Below, piece after piece: positions 63,229 to 64,000 of a DNA stretch of 64,000 bases. This stretch comes from Psilocybe azurescens (taxonomy: Eukaryota; Basidiomycota; Agaricomycetes; Agaricales; Agrocybaceae), in NCBI GenBank assembly GCA_023853785.1, contig JAJIRX010000510.1, positions 558,001 to 622,000 on the forward strand. Direction: 5' to 3'. A program made the translations under genes and the position numbers. Each line of letters opens with the position of its first letter. Positions within the stretch are counted from its first letter, which is position 1. A model generated the notes under the pieces. It was not told the origin of the DNA and ran no database searches. It saw only the letters and a program-made list of their open reading frames with translations.

Positions 63229-64000
63229 TCAATCCACACGTCCTCGACCGTTCGCGACAGGGAACGAACCAGCAACAGGACTCCAACCATCCTCCGGACC
63301 TCTCTCTTCACCACGAATCAAACTAGCAATCGAAGCGGTATGTCTATGCCCTCTCCCTCGTGTGCTCGCTGCCACGCCTTTCGGAGCCCCTTTTTTCCCC
63401 GGTGGGGCAGACGCCAGCATTGGGGCAGCGCTATCATGGACCCCTGCAGGGAATGATGTCGCACCAGGTACAGGCGACCGATATGTTATATCCTCCTCCT
63501 CCTCTGAGCTTGGTTCGCTGATGGTGTCGAACTCACGGGCGGAGAGCATCACGCCCCCACGTCCACCATAGCCATTTAATGCAGCCGCCCGTGGGTCTTC
63601 CAGATCGTATTGGTCGTATTTATTCCTCAAACGTCCGTTTACTCCTGATCCAGACCCGAGATTGAGATTGGGAGGGGGAGCGAGTGCTGCGGGCCCGCGG
63701 AATTCATCGGGAAGGAACAGGTAGAAGAACGCAGTGGCGAGGCATGCACCACCGACGACGTCAATGAGGTAGTGGTGTGTGAGGTACATGGTGGCCCAGT
63801 AGAGAATAGCAGCGTATGCCCATATGTAGTTCCGTGCCTGGGGGAAGAAGTGGGAAAGGAAGAAGGCTTCTAGCGTCGCGTTGCCCGCGTGGAGGGAGGG
63901 AAAGGCGCCGAATACCAACGGAGAATTGGTGAACCCGGTTGTATACGACGAAGAGTGGAATAGAGCGTCGATGCGCGCGAGACCGCCTGGCGAGCCCTTC
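63229..64000 (-). CDS. AUR1: inositol phosphorylceramide synthase, C-terminal part (5' end outside the window)
   Basis: The catalytic subunit of IPC synthase transfers phosphoinositol from phosphatidylinositol to ceramide in the Golgi. It is the target of aureobasidin A in yeasts. The visible part starts in the lumenal loop (SSYTTGFTNSPLVFGAF). It carries the two PAP2-type motifs SLHAGNA and THHYLIDVVGG around membrane segments (IWAYAAILYWATMYL, GGACLATAFFYLFL). A long hydrophilic C-tail with acidic (SEPSSEEEEDITY) and Gly/Ala/Arg-rich parts ends GRGRVD at 63229. The His residues of both motifs are present. The gene continues past 64000 on the minus strand, so the N-terminal membrane segments are not seen. 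Confidence 0.9.
   Translation of the reverse strand, partial: KGSPGGLARIDALFHSSSYTTGFTNSPLVFGAFPSLHAGNATLEAFFLSHFFPQARNYIWAYAAILYWATMYLTHHYLIDVVGGACLATAFFYLFLPDEFRGPAALAPPPNLNLGSGSGVNGRLRNKYDQYDLEDPRAAALNGYGGRGGVMLSAREFDTISEPSSEEEEDITYRSPVPGATSFPAGVHDSAAPMLASAPPGKKGAPKGVAASTRGRGHRHTASIASLIRGEERGPEDGWSPVAGSFPVANGRGRVD

Noticed and set aside
63074..63571. 165-codon plus-strand ORF at the right end
   Set aside because: Antisense to the AUR1 C-terminal tail; no domain, and explained by the Ser/Pro/Gly-rich tail on the other strand.

Overview
The window is nuclear DNA of a filamentous basidiomycete, almost certainly an Agaricomycete mushroom. Genes are dense and split by many 50-70 bp GT-AG introns. 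There are class I hydrophobins, a beta-tubulin of basidiomycete type, a fungal URA2 fusion enzyme and an expanded set of F-box genes. No phage, plasmid, CRISPR or prokaryotic operon signal was seen, and no tRNA or rRNA gene was recognised.

Layout. 1-2.0 kb: the 3' part of a large membrane protein. 2.4-4.3 kb: an acidic hypothetical protein. 6.6-7.2 kb: hydrophobin 1. 8.0-9.9 kb: beta-tubulin. 11.2-12.3 kb: hydrophobin 2, with an unusual Thr-rich spacer. 13.1-13.6 kb: a tiny four-exon Cys-rich membrane peptide gene. 14.1-21.3 kb: the pyrimidine enzyme URA2 (glutaminase, CPSase, degenerate DHOase, ATCase). 21.7-23.0 kb (-): a lysosomal-acid-lipase type steryl ester hydrolase. 24-27.6 kb: a tandem array of three decaying copies of an unknown multi-pass membrane protein. 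28.6-30.7 kb: O-acetylhomoserine sulfhydrylase. 31.1-32.1 kb: a Rab18-like GTPase. 32.8-33.4 kb (-): YAE1. 32.9-37.5 kb: a tandem duplication carrying YAE1 plus an F-box gene, with a different partner decayed in each copy. 38.1-39.2 kb (-): a secreted expansin-like (DPBB) protein. 39.5-45.1 kb: an AT-rich, gene-poor stretch with small ORFs and a 22-residue tandem repeat. 45.1-47.9 kb: a secreted fungalysin (M36) protease. 48.4-49.6 kb: an alpha/beta hydrolase. 49.7-51.0 kb (-): an ornithine cyclodeaminase/mu-crystallin homologue. 52.0-62.6 kb: an F-box/LRR-like cluster with an AT-hook protein and a low-complexity hypothetical gene. 63.2 kb to the end (-): the C-terminal part of inositol phosphorylceramide synthase AUR1.

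The housekeeping genes serve pyrimidine synthesis, sulfur amino acid synthesis, sphingolipid synthesis, the cytoskeleton and vesicle traffic. The accessory genes are secreted or surface proteins (hydrophobins, DPBB protein, fungalysin) and fast-evolving F-box and membrane families.

A major caveat concerns the sequence itself. In at least a dozen places a reading frame that is plainly conserved breaks by one base inside or beside a mononucleotide run, including twice in URA2 and once in the fungalysin. The simplest explanation is homopolymer-length error in the assembly. Several genes that look broken are therefore probably intact, and exon joins near those positions are provisional.
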